Assembly (NCBI GenBank): GCA_008711295.1
Contig: VUYV01000149.1
Location: 930,001 to 994,000 of the forward strand
From: Anarhynchus alexandrinus
Lineage: Eukaryota > Chordata > Aves > Charadriiformes > Charadriidae
Length of the DNA: 64,000 nucleotides
Reading direction: 5' to 3'
In this document: positions 38,680 to 53,400 of the stretch, one piece after another
Numbering within the stretch: the stretch's first letter is position 1
Layout: each line of letters begins with the position of its first letter
Notes under the pieces: model-generated
What the model was told of the DNA's origin: nothing
Database searches by the model: none
The model's input: the letters and a program-made list of their open reading frames with translations, nothing else
Program-made: the position numbers and the translations under genes

Positions 38680-41600
38680 ATGCTTGTCTCACATGCTCTA
38701 CATCCCAGTGCACAGAAAAAAAAAAGGAAAAAAAAAAAGATACTGCAGGGGTAAAATGATGCTGACAAGGAGGGAGCATAAACTTTTTCCTTCCTCCCTC
38801 CCTTTTCTACCGTGCTCAATGTCTTTCACACCACACTAAATCTCATCTCACCGTTCTCCACTAAAGCAAGCAGCACAATCCTTGCTTAACCGGAGCATAC
38901 TCCCAGGATGACTATTAAAAAAAAGCAGAAGAAAGGAGATCAGTTCGTGAACCATATTCTTTTCTGTTGAAAAGTATTGCGATTTCCTCTGAACAAATAG
39001 CAAGACTCCCAAAGGACTGTTGCCGTTACAAATGTTTAAATCCTGCACATGCCACAGTAATCTAGGACAGGTTATAGACACAGAACATTATGTATTCTGC
39101 AGCAATGTAAAATCCATTTTCTTTACTTTTCTTATTATCAAAGGCTTTAAAATATGACCATAAAGCATAACTCCTCCGGGCTGCAATTTATTTCTAATGC
39201 AAGGTCTCAGTGCCGCCTGAGCTCCTTTTTTCTGCTGTTATCCACCCACGCAGACTATGAACATTTTAAAGAAATAATAAAAATAAAATTCACTTAAGCT
39301 ATTCAGCATATTTGAAAAGTTAACATTTTTATATGCTACACTATTCCTAGGCAAGCCAGTTATTTGAGGGGAATCTCACAGGACTTAATTTTGAAAAAAA
39401 AACATAACTTTATTGCTTTATACGCCGAGATGTTTGGTTAGAGCAAACCCCATACCTTTAATAGAGCAACTGCAACATTCTGCTTTCCTTTATCTACACC
39501 GATTCCCACCCTTTTTGGTCTACAGCTTACTCTCAACCCTCAACAGTTCCCGTGAACCACTATAGCATCAAGCTTTCATTAGACATACCATAAATTGCAA
39601 GGTAGTACTGTAGTTTAAGTTTTCAGTACTGGTCCGCGTTCCCTGCCTCACAGACCAACAGTGGTACACTGATCCCAGTTTGTAAATAAACTGGGACGTG
39701 GGTCTGATTCTGAGCCTCAGTTTCCCATCAGTAAAATAGATGGAGTCCTTTGCTTCCCTACTTTATCTATTTAAATATACAGTGTTCAGCACAGAGGATG
39801 ACTTTTGCTATTTCAGCAGCTACATTTCTGACAGATAACATATATTTGCCATCCAAACTAACTATAAAACAGTCAACCGTGGTGACAAGTTTCTGCCAAA
39901 TCAAAAACAAGATTCAAAAGACCGAAACACTTCATTGCCGAATGAAGCCAACTGAGCATACGTCTGAAACAAAGCATCAAAGACAAATTTATCTCATTCA
40001 AACTGTAATTTTTAATTCAACCAAAAGATTTTCAAATCTTCTGAAAATTCAAGGCAAAGTCATTCACAGTTGAATGAAGCATTTTTTTGGCTCTAAATTA
40101 CTTTCTGAAGAAAGAGTAGAAGAGAGCACAGCACACCAATGGCAGTCGATCCACCAATCCCCCAGTGCTTTCACAACCTGGATGTGAGTAAGACTACAAT
40201 TAGACACAATTACTAATGCAGAATTCAAAACAAAAGACATGTCCCACACTCTGAGCCCTTCCCTACAGCCTAGCATGACCATGGTACACTTTCTATCACC
40301 TCTGCCTCTTCCTACAACTAATAGTAAGCTCTCTCCATTCCTGAAGTAAGGAAAGACCCTCAGAAAATTATGACAGGACAGGATGTCTCTCCAGTGGTCA
40401 TCAGCACATACCTTCCACTCTATAAAATGCAAAACATCAGCAGGGGCCTGTGAGTCCCTGCACCTGAGTAGGGATCCTACAGTCCCTGTGGGCTGAAGAT
40501 CTCAGCAGTTCACCTCTCCCAACTTCACTTTGCCTCACAGGGTCTACTTCAGTCTGAGGTTCCTTAAAAACAAGCCCCAAGTCCAGGTATCTAATCCCAC
40601 TCTGTGCATGCACTATCTGCCATACAAAGCTTAAATGGGTTTACAGTTCACAAGACTTTTAGCTATCACTGCGCTCCAAGAGACTTCAGGAAGGCTGTTC
40701 ATAATCATTCCTCTATGACAAGACAGGTTTATATCTTGTAACATGGTGGCATCATCACATCAAAACAGAGTAAATATAACCTTGTATTGAGTCACAGTAT
40801 TTAAAAAAAATATTTAAGTAACAGGAAATAATGGTGTGTAGAAAATGCACAACTGTGACTGAATTATAGCAGACACTTGATTTTCTGTCTAACATGAGCA
40901 ATAGGGAAAACAAGAATAGAAAAAGATTTAGGGTGTTTTGCCCACGGCTGTAAAAATAATATATTTTGTTTTCAGTTCTAGATAGTGGTTTCAGCCTGCA
41001 GGCCCAGAGAAACATTCAGCTATCTAGTAGTCATTGTTCTTCAGTACAACACTATTCTGTTTCACCTGCTCATTCAGTGAGAGAGTAATATAAATCTCAC
41101 CTAAGAGGACAGAAATAGGCATTCAGTTCTGACAGTCTAGTGGTTAAAATTGATGTTTGCAGGAAAAATGTGTTTTCACAGTCAGTCCTTCAAAATAGGA
41201 GTGCAATCCGTTGTTCACTTTTGTTAGAATGCTTTTCAAAAGCATCATAAGAGCTCGGTGGAGAAACAAGACCTTTAGCACTAATTTAAGGCAATTAGAG
41301 GATTAGTGCATTTAGGTTGATAGAACTGTGAAATACAAAAAGCAGATTTTGAGGAAGCAAAAGTATATCTTAAAACTATCACTAATATGAGCGTAACAAA
41401 AAATGAAAATCTTTCTGAACTATTTTATAAATTCTTCAAGAGACCTGTTTCTCACACAGACTTCTCACTAGCAATGAAAAAAGCTGAGAGGGCAAAACCA
41501 CTGCTCACTGCTGAATTCCTTAGGTAAAGCCACTCCTATAGCATCTGACCTCTACAAGACTTTTCTATGAGGGTATAGCTCCTGCAAGAACCATATCAGA

Positions 41601-44600
41601 AATAAATTATCCCAAAAGAGATAAGCAGGTCTGCTGACATCATCTGGATCACAAGACAGTCATTTTACAGACCAAAGAAGTCAAGCCAGAAGGTGTCTGC
41701 TATCTTGTATTCCATACCAAAAAACATTGAAGGAAGGCACCTTTACTTTATTATGAAATTGCCTTCTCTCTGCTTAAGTCTATGGCACAGTCCATTTTAA
41801 CCACACCTTGCTTAGCAAAGCATCTGATGTGTTCAAAACCTGCAATATTTGATTGAAGCCAAGAGTCCATGTACCCAACAATCAATAGTCATTGGCTACA
41901 AGCCAGTAAGCCAGAAAGAAGCAGATGAAAACTAGTACCAATCAAGCCTTCCAAACCCCACGCCTGCATTTTCACTTCTGCAAACAGCAGCAGAGAACAC
42001 AGTAGAAAGTCTTCAGGGGTGCAGCAGGAAAGTCCCAAACGCAGGGCTGTGAGGAGGTGTGCTTGCAGCAGCAGCAAGGGTTTCTGTTGCCCCAGCACTT
42101 ACAGGCGGCACCAGAAGGCTGGACACAAGAGTGGGAAAGGTATCTAAAAAAACCCCAAAGTTTTCTTAGCAGGGCAAACCAGCAGCAGCGGGGCAAAGCC
42201 TACTGCGCAGTACACACAGATTTGGGTGCTGCGTAATGCTCTAACCATGCTATTTGGATGTCACCCACCCAGCCCATTCTAGCTGTAACCAATTCTGCTT
42301 CCAAATTCAGTCTCCCTTTAGTCGTCTGATACACCAAACACCATGACTGTGAAACAGCATGTCTCTGAAGATGATATGCAATATGCAGGGTCAGGCAATG
42401 CTCATTACTTAAGTATACTGGAGGTTAAGACCAGAATTGTCAGGACCTGCAAGTTTAAGCCTTTTATGAGTTACGATAATCATCATTCTCAGGCAATTTT
42501 AGTGCAGCTGTAGCAGCGATATACTTGAATTCTCTTTATATTACCAAGAAACTAGATGCTAACTCTCTCTAAATATATGTCTATAACCTTATTCATTTCA
42601 CGTAATCAAGAAAATCATGTACCAGTCTCTGCATTCCATAATTCCATACAATTATTCCATTGACTTGAAGAAAACCATATGGACATTACATTTAGAGAGG
42701 ATTCTCCTCAGTTTCCTTCAAGCCTTTCATCTTTGTCGTATTCTATTACACTGTTGTATCCATTAATGGATTTACTGCATCACACAGGGACAGAGAGGGA
42801 GTGAGAGTGTGTGCGTGTATATAAAAAAGACATATATGGTCTCCTAAGGACTGTCAAGGTAGACAAAGCAAAAATCTCACAAGAAACGTTGCTAACAGAT
42901 GAACCCACACATGTAACAGGGAAGGTGAAAATTCTCTCAAAATAACTAAGGCTTGGAAGACTGGCCAAGACAATTAGCAGCCAAAATACTCACTGGCCTT
43001 TGACATACTGGCCTGCAGTTTATAAGATCCTCTTTTAGTTCTCACCTTCTTACCTTCCCTGTATTCACATTTCAGTGTAAGGAAAAGGAAAAAGTATGGG
43101 AGGCTACTAAGCAGCTTTTCAGCACGTGCACGTCTCCCTTGGTCTACAACCAGGCAGTACTGATTGAGGCACAATGATAACAAAGAAGAAAAACTTTTGG
43201 AACAAAATCTCATAACACTCAACACAAGCTCCAAGCATTAATATGTTTTCCTCTCAGGACAGCATTTTAAATTGGAGCTTTCATTGTCCCGGTGAGAGAT
43301 GTCACAGCCCAGTCAAGGCTGGGTGATGGTGGTGCACTATCTAATGGGCAAGGGTTGCCCTTTCATTCACTGATGACACTTCATTTAATACCAGCTATTA
43401 ATACATGATGGCATTTTCTATCAAGGGTGTCATAAAAAGGTCAGATTCCATTACTGCAACTTGTACATAAGAGGACAGGCTCAACCCTTAAGCAACACGA
43501 AAATCGTACTACTCCCAGCCTGCTTACTCCAAGTACAGCTTCATTCTGCCAAGTACTGCGTACGGGCAGATTGATGTACCCAACCTCACAGGTCTGAAAT
43601 CAACAGCAAGATGGAGGCGTCAGGAGCACCCAACCACCGGGAGTCAGTCACAGATGTGATTATTCTTTCCTTAATTGCTTTTTCTGTAAATAAACATTTG
43701 CAACTACAGTACATCTCCTATTTCCAGAGTCAGTTCAGATGATCTATGTATCAGGCACGCTGTTCCTTAGGACTGCTAGTTGTAATAGTCTCTTCTTATG
43801 TATTGTTGAATGGCTCCTGATTTTGTTTGTTATATTGATCTGAAAATTGTTCAGAAGACTAATTCCCAGCCTAAAGGTTGTGTGCTCTGTGGTTTTTTTA
43901 TCTCCTCGTTTACTCTGAATCGTTCAGCTGGTCATTTAAAATCCCACAGTATTAGTCTTGTTCCCTTGGTCAAATGCCACTTTTCATATGGCAACTTGAA
44001 ATACTCAAAACTGGTGGAAATCAGTAGTTTTCTAGGACTATTATTCATACTAAATTTAACAAAACATAGCCAATCATGAGTACCAATTACGTCTTAATAT
44101 GCAAATCAGAGAACTGTAGAACAGAAATTCAACTCAACCCTTTCATGCATGTACATATCTACCAAGTATTTTATTTTTAATTATTTCATTTATCAATAAG
44201 TACCATGAATATCTTTTTTGACACTTTCTGTACTCTTTTGTGAGCTCCACAGTAGTTTTTTCTCAACTTATCCCCAATTCATTGATGAACTAATTCCAGT
44301 TTCTCACTTTGATTCTCTCTGATGAGATCCTGCTGAGAAAAGATGATTTTGTAGATACAATGGATTAAATAATAAAGCCAAGAAGTTTGGGTTTGTTTTT
44401 TTTTTTATATTTAGAGAGCAACTGGAAAACCAAGAACTCGCTAAAGCAAAATAAAGCACTCAAATGTTGATATGCACTGATTTGCAATTTACTTCATACA
44501 TTTCTGTTGGTAAATGCATTGGTACCACAGGACTGCTGACAGTCATCATCATTTATGGCAAAGTTCTTCAGTTAGCACAGTCACCCATATCTATTTCCCA

Positions 44601-46737
44601 AAGGCATTAACCACAAAGCTTGCTTTCCCCCTTTAACCCAGCCCTCAGAGTAGGAATCCAAAAATGGCACATAGGAAGCAGCAGGGAGCGTAGTAGCGGT
44701 GGCTTTCCCTCTTCAGGGGCAGTAATGAGTTGGGGCAGGCTCACACCATCTCTGACATTTCAGTGCAAAACCCAGGATCCAGATATCACTGTTCCCACTG
44801 TGCTCAAGAGCGACACCCAGGAATATTAACCCCTCCATCCTGCATGAGAAAAAGGGCAGTCCTCATTCAGCCCTGCCTGAGCAGCTTCATTTTTATCATC
44901 GCTGAACCCCTTGCAGAAGTAGTTGAGGACCACTACCTTTCAGGAAACTAAAACAAACTCATAACAAACAAGCATTAAGCCTACTAATTACTCAGAAAGA
45001 TTGGCTAACAAGACTGCTGCATACATTGGTAAGTTCATCACGCAGCTAACACGTGGAGTTGAAAAAGCAACCCAATATAAAGGATTGTTTCTTATGACAC
45101 AGTGGCATTACAGAGCTGAAGCAGTGTGCTGAGTCTAGGCATTCTCTAGGAAACTCAAAGTCATAGGCAGATTTATTTTTTTTTTTGTCCAAATATGCCC
45201 TGGTTTGAACCCTTCAAGACAGCAAAAGAAGGGCTTTGCAGTTCCACACCAGCTCAACTAGACATAAAGAAAGTGGCATGTGCCACTTTGAAGGCAGACT
45301 CTGGGAGAAGGGCTGGGAATCCAGCAAACAGCAAGAAGCAGCGTGGCAGCTTCAGAAAGGGAGACTCAACAGCACCTCATTTCTTCCGACCTGTTTGTTC
45401 TGCCCTCCTCTGTCAATGACACTTACCCAGGCACTGAAAGGGAAAAAACCACAAGCAAACAAACTGCCTAGTCTACTCTAAAAAGACATTACATTGGTAA
45501 GATGGCAGCTGCACCAACAGGTGAAAATGAGCTCTATTTGATACATTAAAGCTCTAATTTAATTTGGCAGAAAATCGCTTGCAAATCCAGCAAATGTGAC
45601 ACAAGCATTTTCCCTTGTGTTTGGCTGTGTCCAGAAACTACAGCCACAGCTGTTTTGTTTGCCACGCACTACTCTAATGCAGTAGCAGTGAAAAACACAA
45701 CATATTTTCCGTTGCTACAGAACACTAGCTTCCCCTTAAGCTTATTTGTATTTTTCTGCCATTCAGGCTCAGTCTTCCCTGGTAATAACAATAATCCTGA
45801 TTAGCGTCTTCACTACAAAATCTGAAATTGCTGTATGATCTTCCCATACAACACAAACTCTACGGTCTTTACAATCGCAACTATTTCCTTTTAAGCAGTG
45901 CTCATCTGCAAAGACTGGAATTTGCACGACCCATGAGTGCAGCACATTGTGAAAGGCTGCCACTACCACTGTCCTCAACTCATGTTTAAGAAATGATTTT
46001 TGAAGTGAGGGCTCACAAAGGATTCTTGCAGCTTCTCAGGTTTCAGCAAAATCTTTGACACCTGACGAAGTCTGACGCCGAGATGTATACATGACATTCA
46101 GACTGACTGATATCCCCAAAATGACATGCCAGATGCAAGCTGTAGTAGGCATGTAGGACAGATTTACTCATAAGTATTGATTTTGTATGTATTTATATTT
46201 AAAATAAATATGTTTTAAATATCAACCCTCATCTGGATTCTTCTGGTTTGCGTGTTACCTTTTCTTTGAACTCTCTTCTGCACTGCTCTTGCTTAGCTCA
46301 GTGCTGGAAGTTGACCTTTTGTTGCAATGAGAAACAAGGCCTTGGGCAAGGGAAGTACAAAATAAATGGACCAAAGTAAAATCTGATGGATCGCTCGAGT
46401 TATAACATCAAACTGCTAATGCAAACGTTACTCCTCATAAATCACTTTACTTCCCTAAACTTCCTCCGTGTAAAAGTAGCATTTACATGTCATAGCATTA
46501 TATTCACTAACAATTTACACATTCTAAAATACAATTCTGACTTTTCTAAGGGATGTTTTAATTCTTCCAGAGAAACTGTAAAAGTGTTAAATTCTTTTCT
46601 TCAAATAGATGCAGTGTCCTCCTCCATGACCCTAGAAAAACAACCTAGAGCTACATGTCACTGATGTGCGTGCATGTGGTTGAGCTACGAAGCAGCCACT
46701 TCAAAGTGGGTACTGCTGAATGCAGCAGCATTCCTCG

Positions 46738-46738
46738 N
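46738..46738. other. Single ambiguous base
   Basis: One N inside otherwise resolved sequence, a consensus ambiguity or small assembly defect. Confidence 0.99.
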
Positions 46739-49700
46739 AGATTTGTTTCTGAACCAGTGAACAAAGCTGTCCTGGTCATAAATTTTTATCAACACTACCT
46801 CCCACGAATTACAGATCTATTTTGCCAGACAACATTGATCAGACGGTTTAGGCATTACTTCATTCTTCTGAGATGTCATTTCCCAAAGCTAGGGGATAGG
46901 TTCAATTTGGCAGCAGGGCACATAGAGGAGACTGCATTACAGTACCCAAATAGGACATGTAATTCTTTGATACCTTGATCCTAACGCTATGGGGAGCTGG
47001 GGCAAGTCCTGCTCATGCATATTATATCAGCCAACTCGTTCTCCACTTCAGCAAGTCCACAAGTATGTGCTGAACACAGCAGGAACACAGTCTTCACTAA
47101 TTATGTGGAAGCAATAAGTAAGGCACCATCTTTGATACTTTGCTAAATTGTGGGAAGGGAGGGTAGCAAGTATGTCACTGTTATGCAGAGCGTACTAAGT
47201 AATTCCCTGCAGGCAATTCGGCAAACTTTAAGAAGGTTGCAAGGGGAGCATCCCCCAGGTCAGATCCTGAAGAAGCAATTTTAATCATGCTAAAAAAAGA
47301 ACATCAAAGGAGTTCTATGAACAGGAATCTCCAGAAAGTTTAGTTCTCCAGAGGAGACTCTGCTCAATTCCCTTTGCAGGATTTAACAGAAACAACAGTT
47401 CCCTTTGTAGCCAGCCAAATTTCTCAGCTGGGAACCTTTGAGTTCAAGAAGCAGCTCTGTGATAGATCCAGCGTTGCAAGAGTGGATCTTCTTGATCTCA
47501 GGAGAGGCACTTTAATAATTAAATCCATTCCATGTGTGCAAAAGAATTTAATCATTATACCACCAATTACTCAGGGCTACGCACACTGATCAGTATCCTG
47601 CCTCGAAGACTTTTGCTATCTGAATGTGAAACAGCAGTTTTCCTCTAATGCCACATGGACTTTTGCTCTCACAGACCATACTGTTGTTCTTAACAACTGT
47701 GGTTGATTTATCTTGCCCCCGTGACATAAAAATGCATGGGAGCTGGTGCAAGCAGCTCCTCACAATAGAGCTTTTCCTGGCAGCATGACTATGGGAAGAC
47801 ATTCACTACCCTTTTAGAGCCACTGGAGTTAGTGGCAATTTGTACAGAGTGCCAACCCACCATGCAGCCATTGTGCTGTCGGCTGGTCAGAGGGGCCACT
47901 TCAGCCATCAGTTCTCGGCCTTATTATACAACAGGCTTATACAGCCCGATAGCCGTGACAATCATCCTTTACACTCAGGAGCAGTGGAATGGTTTATGAA
48001 CTGTGGAAGGTAATTGCAGCATCATAATTGTTCTTCCTCTAAATTTACTCTGAACAATGAAGTCACTAATGGTCTCATTAACCTAATCTTTCCTTAATGC
48101 CTATATTATGTTTTTGGCAGACCACGCTTGCTTTACTTACTCAGTTGGCCCCTCTTTCTATCACACGCAGACAGCTTCATGCTTGCCACCATGTTATCAG
48201 CTCTTATGCTGGATACTGAGAAGAGAAGAAAGGAAACCACTGTTGAACCATAGGGAAAAGAAGTTCTAATTAAGTGGTCAAAACCCCTAGTAAGTTGGAG
48301 AGTGAGAATAAGACAAAAATTGGACACATTTTTTTCTGGGTTACCAGTCAAACAAAGTTACCTAATTACTGTTCAATTAGTGTATCTCCCTCTCTACATA
48401 CGAAGAGGCATATGCATAACACTAAGGTATGCTCACAGGTAGGCATAATTAGAATATTCATTCTAAAGTTTTAAGGGATTGAACTGACACAGCAAACAAG
48501 CAAAAGACAGAAAATGGTCTGGGAATCTGTTTTGGGAAATAACTAGCTAACTGCTTGCTTATAGGTACAAATCAATAAAGTGTAAAATAACTAATTTATA
48601 GAAACTTTGAATTATTAGCTGATGCCAGAATTGGTAGTTTAGGTAAAAAAACTTTAAAAACTCAAATTCATTCTCAGATGATGCTCAGTCAAGAAGTTTT
48701 CCTTGATGCTGCAAAACCAAAGTGCGAAGCTCACCAGTAGTTAAATAAATAACAATTTGGTTTGGTTTATACACAGCAACTACTCAATATCAGATTGAGA
48801 ACATGTGATCTCCTTCTGTAGAAAGCCCATAATGCTGAAATAATAAAGTTGTTTAATCCATGATGATTTAAGGATCAAACGAAAGCAAGGGGTTTAGCGA
48901 GAGGTACTAGTTATAATTTTTGCTTGTTTTTAGACCAATTGAGGTGGGATAAAGAAAAAGTCTTATTTTGTACATGTAAAGCCTTATCAAAGACTGGAAT
49001 AGAAGAAGAAGTCTTCAAAGTTAAATGCAGATTGAGAATGCTTGCTGAACCTCATAACAGCCAAAACAATTAACTCTCTTCTTATAAAATAAACCCCTTA
49101 TTTTCCTACTAAAAAGAAGAAGGTAAGATGCATGTGATGCAGCTACTAAATGAGGGTTGGGGTTATTCCTTGGTCTCTGCTAGGTCTTCAGACAAAAGAT
49201 AATCAACTTCCACAGGAATCACCAAAGAAAGTTTATCCTCTACCATGCTTATAAAGCCAGAAAAAAAAAATAAATCTTATTTATGTTAATTCTTTTGGGA
49301 CCACTGCAGGAAGGCTAAAGGGCTGAAGTGTTCTGCAACATGTCACTCTTTCTGCTGTCCAGTCGTAGGCGTGATGTATGACTTTTTCTTCTCTTAGTGC
49401 TATTTAATGGATAGATTCTTTCAATCAACTACTTCTACGTGCTCTTCCAACTACCACATCATTCGAAACATGCCTCAGACTATTTCCATCTTTTTTCTGG
49501 ATAGCTTTGGACTGTGACAAGTCCTGGCATATATAATAAATTTATTTCCTGTAATATTGGAAATTTTCCTGAAGCAGTTACTTCCAACGGCATTCAGATG
49601 TCTGCCTGTATCTTTGGTGAATTCTTAGCTTATTAAGGTAGAAATACATGCTGTCAGGGAACAGCAAAGTTAAGCCTGCCCTTAAATTGCAGATTTTCAA

Positions 49701-50397
49701 TAACCAGACTCTCTTTAGCTGCTGAATTCTTTTGCTAATTGCATACATTACTTCTGAGTTTCTGCTTCTGCCACGCAGAACTCTGTTAATAGATTGTCCT
49801 CCTGTGTTGCTTTACCCTGTAAAGTAGTGCTACAGTCGAGGCTTTAGAGCCCAGAATAGATTTTTTTCCTCAGAAGTGATTATAATTATCATTTTTCAAG
49901 TGCTAACTAATATTGCTGCTCACTGTGTGCTGTTTAAGCCGTGACACTAAGAGCTATCTTGTTCTAAAAGTCAGTCTCCTCGCAAACCTCCGCTGAGTCA
50001 CGCAAAGTATGGACTGGATATACCCACACTTTCCTCATATGAAGTCAATGTCAATGCCAAAGCGGGAGAGGTGAGAGAAGGCATCCGGTGTTTCATGCCA
50101 GTGTCTATGCTAACATAAATACAGACTGAACATGTGCGTTCACTGTGAACGCTGCCCCTTTATATACAACCCTGATGAAAACCATTTTTGTTGTCATTCC
50201 CTAACTTATCAAAATATCCCAGAATTAATGGCAGCAGATATTGTCAAAACTTCTTAATGTCTACAAAGTTCATGACAAGACTCCTTTTGCCACTCAAAAA
50301 GGTTTTGATTATGCTACTCAATGAAAAAAAAATGCTCTACAAACATCCTGGACTGAACCCCAGCCTGTCTGGTTCCCTTAGCTTCACCCGACTGACT

Positions 50398-50429
50398 CTT
50401 TTCCCCGCCCCCTTCCCCTGCTCCCCCAG
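50398..50429 (+). other. Strong splice-acceptor-like polypyrimidine tract
   Basis: A tract of about 30 almost pure pyrimidines ends in cccccag at 50428-50429, with a branch-like ctgac just upstream. No matching donor or coding exon follows nearby, so a real exon is unproven. Confidence 0.25.
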
Positions 50430-53400
50430 GCAACGGCTTCCATATCATCTCCAACTACCATATTTTGCCATTTTTCATGGCATACAAAATTCCTTTTTTT
50501 GGCAAATGAAAATGACAAGAGACCACAAAACACCGCCTAGTCATAATTACCCAATTAAACACAAAAGCAATAATTTGTTGCATTACTTTCAATCGCCCAA
50601 AGAATTAAATGGTACTTAATGATTTGTGAGACTAAATGATTACCATACAATGACTACTTTACAGCATATACCTCACTGCATTGAATCCCCCCTCCCCAAA
50701 CCCCATTCATTTATCATTTGTTTTCACCTGGAAATGTATCACACTTCTTATACGGATACTTCTTCCAGAGGTACGCTTGCTTATAGCACATTTTATCTAT
50801 ACTATTTCCAAAGTAACAGAAACTTGATTCAGGAATAACTTTTGAATTGCAGGTAACAAACAAACAAAAGCTTTCCCTCCAGAGATGATGCAGGCGTTTG
50901 GTGGTCATCATCTCTGACCAACAAATTGCTGAAAAAAGACTAAGAAAGTAAGTGAGACATATGATTTCTTGATTAAGGTACAAAAGCAAAGTTCAGGAAA
51001 CCTAATGTCTCCTCTTACTCCTGCCACAGACTTTCTCCTATAGGATCTACAGCTAGCTCTCTCTGCTCCACAAACTTCCAGGTACTCATGGCTGTATACG
51101 CACTTATCACAGTTACAATAGCAAAGGTACACCTATACATACCTATAGCAATGAGAAATCCAATTTACCCTTACAATAAAACAAAAGCATAGTACAATTT
51201 ATGTAAAAACCAGCCATTATTGAAACAAGCATTTTAATAAAACCCTAATCAAACTAAAAGACAGTGCCAGAGAAGAATGAATTTGACAACTATGCAAAGG
51301 GTAAGATAGATTCAATTTCAAATGGGCAAAATACTCTGGACAAAGTTTGACTATTATTTTTAAATATACACTCCTAATATTTGCTGGATTTGCAATTGCA
51401 TTACAACCTACCCAACAATCACCTCAGGTAGCTTCCAGTAACTACCTAGAAGGAGGAGGTTTTAAGTGAAAAACTGAAACTGCTTGTAAATTGAAATGGT
51501 ATATGAGAGCTTGTGATATACATTCTTACCTTTCCTGTTACCTTTTCTAGGGTAAGAGAAGCAAGACTGCTCCTTCTCTCGTCTTCTTTGCCCGCTGAGT
51601 TTTGCATTATGTCTAGGTTACATTCAATTTTATTATTTTTCAGTTTCCTATTTGTAACAAGGACTCTTAATTACATTTCTGTGGTGCTAGAATAAATCTC
51701 TTCATCCTCAAAAAGTTCTAAAGCAGAGAATCCCAGGGAACCCTGCCAAGCACATTCCATGATTAAAAGCAGAATATATAGACAAACCCTTCAGGTTCTC
51801 GCACTCCAGGGGAGTATCAGGAGTTGGGATACACCTCTTCTACTAAGACACAAGAGTCAGCTTGAGGATCAATACCAACAAGCACCAGGTCTTGAGGTAA
51901 ATCCGCCCTGTTAGACGTTAACCAGAATGTTTCAAAGAGTAAGAGAGAGTGATGACTGGCAACATTGTATAATTACATTTATATATATTCTTCCCCCAGA
52001 AATCTATGTGCCTATGTTACAACGGTTTTCAGATCTCCAGTAAGATGCTGGTCAAATGCTTTGCATGGGCAAATAACCACCACACACAATTTTAGGCTTC
52101 CAGATCTATTGGGTTCCTTGAATTTTTCTTTTCTCTGGTCCTCAGTTCCACTGAAGATCACATGTTCAGCACTCCAGCATGTGAAGAAAAGAACCTTTTT
52201 TCTTCACTGTTTCACCTCTTTCTTGGAAAACGGGGGAGAAAAAGAAAACTTAGATTTGATTAAATCTCTGTAAATTGGTGTTTCCTTTAAGCCCCTTTAC
52301 TGCCTTCTGTGTCAAGAAATACAGGTAGATATACCTTTCAGGATAAGCATTGTGAACAACTGTCCAGTGAACAGCATGGGGTTAGTCTGTTCCTCGTCTA
52401 GGATTTCTGTAAATCATCCTTGAGCTCTGAGATTATCTCATTTTCTCTGGTCACCGCCTTTTAGTCCTGCATTTTTTTCAAATTCTCTTTAGAGAACATT
52501 TCCTGTAGCCTGGCCCCAGTCTCTCTTCCAGTGAGATGTAGACTTTTTTTCTTCTTTGGTGTTCCACCTTGACCTCGCTCCCTTCATGGCAGCCCTTTAA
52601 GTTATATGTAGCTTTTAAGATTTATTTAATTGAAGTCTGTAGGTCTGTTCTCAGTGTCCTAATTCAGCTCTTTTTTCTGCTTTGGAGGCAAACTGAACTT
52701 TATGGCCTTCATTTTCAAAAAGCCTCCAAGCTCCTAATTAGGCATACAATGTAAGCAGCCAGAATGTCAAAAAAAGCCATGCACACTTGAGTCCTGAGCT
52801 TCTGAAAACCTACCCATCAGCTTCACGTTAGCAGCTAAATCCTAAATCCTTAGGATTTTAATTTTTTTTTTAATCTAGCCCTTATTTTAGTAGCAAAATA
52901 CCGATATCATTGGACAACAGATCTACTGTGATCTTTCAGGTATTTGTGCAAATGCATGCATTAACTTCATGAAATGTAGACACAGTTTTATTCTACGTAC
53001 ATCCTCTTTTATACCATCAACTATAAAGACTGAACTTAACACTATCTGCGAAGCAACAGAATTAAAGCTGTGTGCAATAATCACTCCTGGGATAACATGA
53101 ATATATGGTTGTCAACAGACAAAGTATGGAGGCATTTGGAGACAGACCAATAATTAGACTTTAAGAATGCAGAATATGTGAAAAGAGCAAGACATCTGCT
53201 TGAAGCAAAGATGGAACATAATAATGAGAAACGTTCTTCGAGAGAAGGATAATCAGAAGGCAAATAAAGAGGATTATATTGCCCCACTAGATTTTAACAT
53301 AACCTCAGAAGAATTCATTGTAACCTAAGAACCAAATACTATATTCTAGCTGACTGATAAATCCTGGTTTGCTTTGATAAGGAAAATGTGTCACTGCAGC

